Positions 63,113 to 64,000 of a stretch of 64,000 nucleotides of DNA are shown piece by piece; position 1 is the first letter of the stretch, and every line of letters begins with the position of its first letter. The stretch is from the NCBI RefSeq assembly GCF_003589595.1, contig NW_020653945.1, positions 8,344,803 to 8,408,802 of the forward strand. Direction: 5' to 3'. The notes under the pieces were generated by a model. The model had not been told where the DNA came from. It did no database searches and was given only the letters and a program-made list of their open reading frames with translations. Both the position numbers and the translations under genes were made by a program. The DNA comes from Hyposmocoma kahamanoa. Taxonomy: Eukaryota; Arthropoda; Insecta; Lepidoptera; Cosmopterigidae.

Positions 63113-64000
63113 AAATATTATAGTTATATTTGTTACATTGTATGTATTACATCGTGCATCCATTAGTTCCAAGAAGTGCCTCTAATTACCCTTGCTCATA
63201 TTTGGGTAAAGTTAGGAGATTCAAAATTTCATTCCAAAAGGTATCAATTACATTAACACTTATTTGCAAACGAAGCACATTTGTCTTATTAAGGTAAGCT
63301 AAACCACACGCAGCCGAATGAATATTTATATTCACTGATTGCTATACGTTTAATATGCACGAACACTTTTTGCTGCCATTCTCGCGCTTATGTGCGGATC
63401 TTGCGAGTAATTGAAACAGTGTTGCAAGTCCTACGGTAATACACAATATTACTTATCCGCTGAAAACGACGCTTCCTCAATAAAAATTAAGTAAATTGAT
63501 AAATTAAAGCCAATTTTCAAATTGACTTGTTTTAATCAGAAAGATTTTTTAACATCCATTAAACATGCAACTACAACAGTGTATTACAGAAGTTTTACAA
63601 AAATCGAGTTCAAGAACAGTGAACGGACGAATGAATTTCCTTTCCAAGAAAGCACCTTCCGTTGTTTCTAGTTCTATAAATAGATATAAATATCTCTCTC
63701 ATTGAAGAAACCCAACCATCAAATTAGCTACGTTTTGTGTATGTACAATTTGCCAAATATGAAAACAAACCTAATGTCGTGCTAATACGTATAAAAGACA
63801 GAAAGCTAACGAGTGTTTAGCTGTAAATCAATGGCCAAGTGAGGGGGTCCGGTGCGATGTAGATCCGTATCTGCTTCCGTCGGCGCCGCCGCCTGCCTCG
63901 TAATTACTCATTACAAGCGATTTTAGGCTTTTTGTCCACTGCTACTTATGTAGAATACGTAAATTACAGCGAGACAACTTGCCTCAGGCCTCGCAAGCCA

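Overview
This window is eukaryotic, AT-rich and almost certainly from a moth or butterfly (Lepidoptera). It holds one host gene, the Bar-class homeobox gene BarH1 (B-H1), on the + strand. The gene is split into four coding exons (21110-21248, 44818-45046, 57852-58076, 58289-58535). Joined, they give 840 nt, or 279 residues plus a stop, with all splice phases agreeing. The protein has an N-terminal FIL-type repressor motif, a Bar homeodomain (about residues 71-130) with the class-diagnostic Tyr at homeodomain position 49, the conserved block just after the homeodomain, an Ala/Pro-rich middle and an acidic C-terminus. The lepidopteran assignment rests on the repeats: tRNA-derived SINEs, RTE-type and CR1/jockey-like LINE fragments and a poly(A)-tailed retroposon of lepidopteran type.

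Layout: 1-20.3 kb is upstream intergenic sequence full of old transposable elements. 20.3-21.25 kb is a GC-rich promoter, 5' leader and first coding exon, with TATA-like boxes, a candidate initiator and three short upstream ORFs. 21.25-44.8 kb is intron 1 (23.6 kb). It carries the best-preserved mobile element, a non-LTR retrotransposon with an uninterrupted 977-codon endonuclease/reverse-transcriptase ORF (33020-35953) and a (TTA)n tail, plus a decayed mariner transposon nested in a tandem segmental duplication (38021-41257). 44.8-45.05 kb is the exon encoding most of the homeodomain. 45.05-57.85 kb is intron 2 (12.8 kb), which contains a repeat-free block at about 55.1-56.3 kb that looks like regulatory DNA. 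57.85-58.54 kb holds the last two exons around a 212-bp intron. Beyond 58.54 kb are the 3' UTR with several AATAAA signals and downstream intergenic sequence.

Repeats dominate. One retroposon family of about 290 bp occurs about 21 times in 64 kb, and two copies have 11-bp target-site duplications. Three SINE families end in three different tails, and two of those tails match LINEs in the same window: (TTA)n with the intact LINE, (TGA)n with the RTE-type fragments. There are also foldback elements and near-perfect hairpins. I see no prokaryotic features, CRISPR arrays or other host genes. The most interesting points are the intact LINE inside the first intron of a developmental selector gene, the density of the poly(A) family, the SINE-LINE tail correspondence, the nested duplication/mariner history and the unexplained hairpins.
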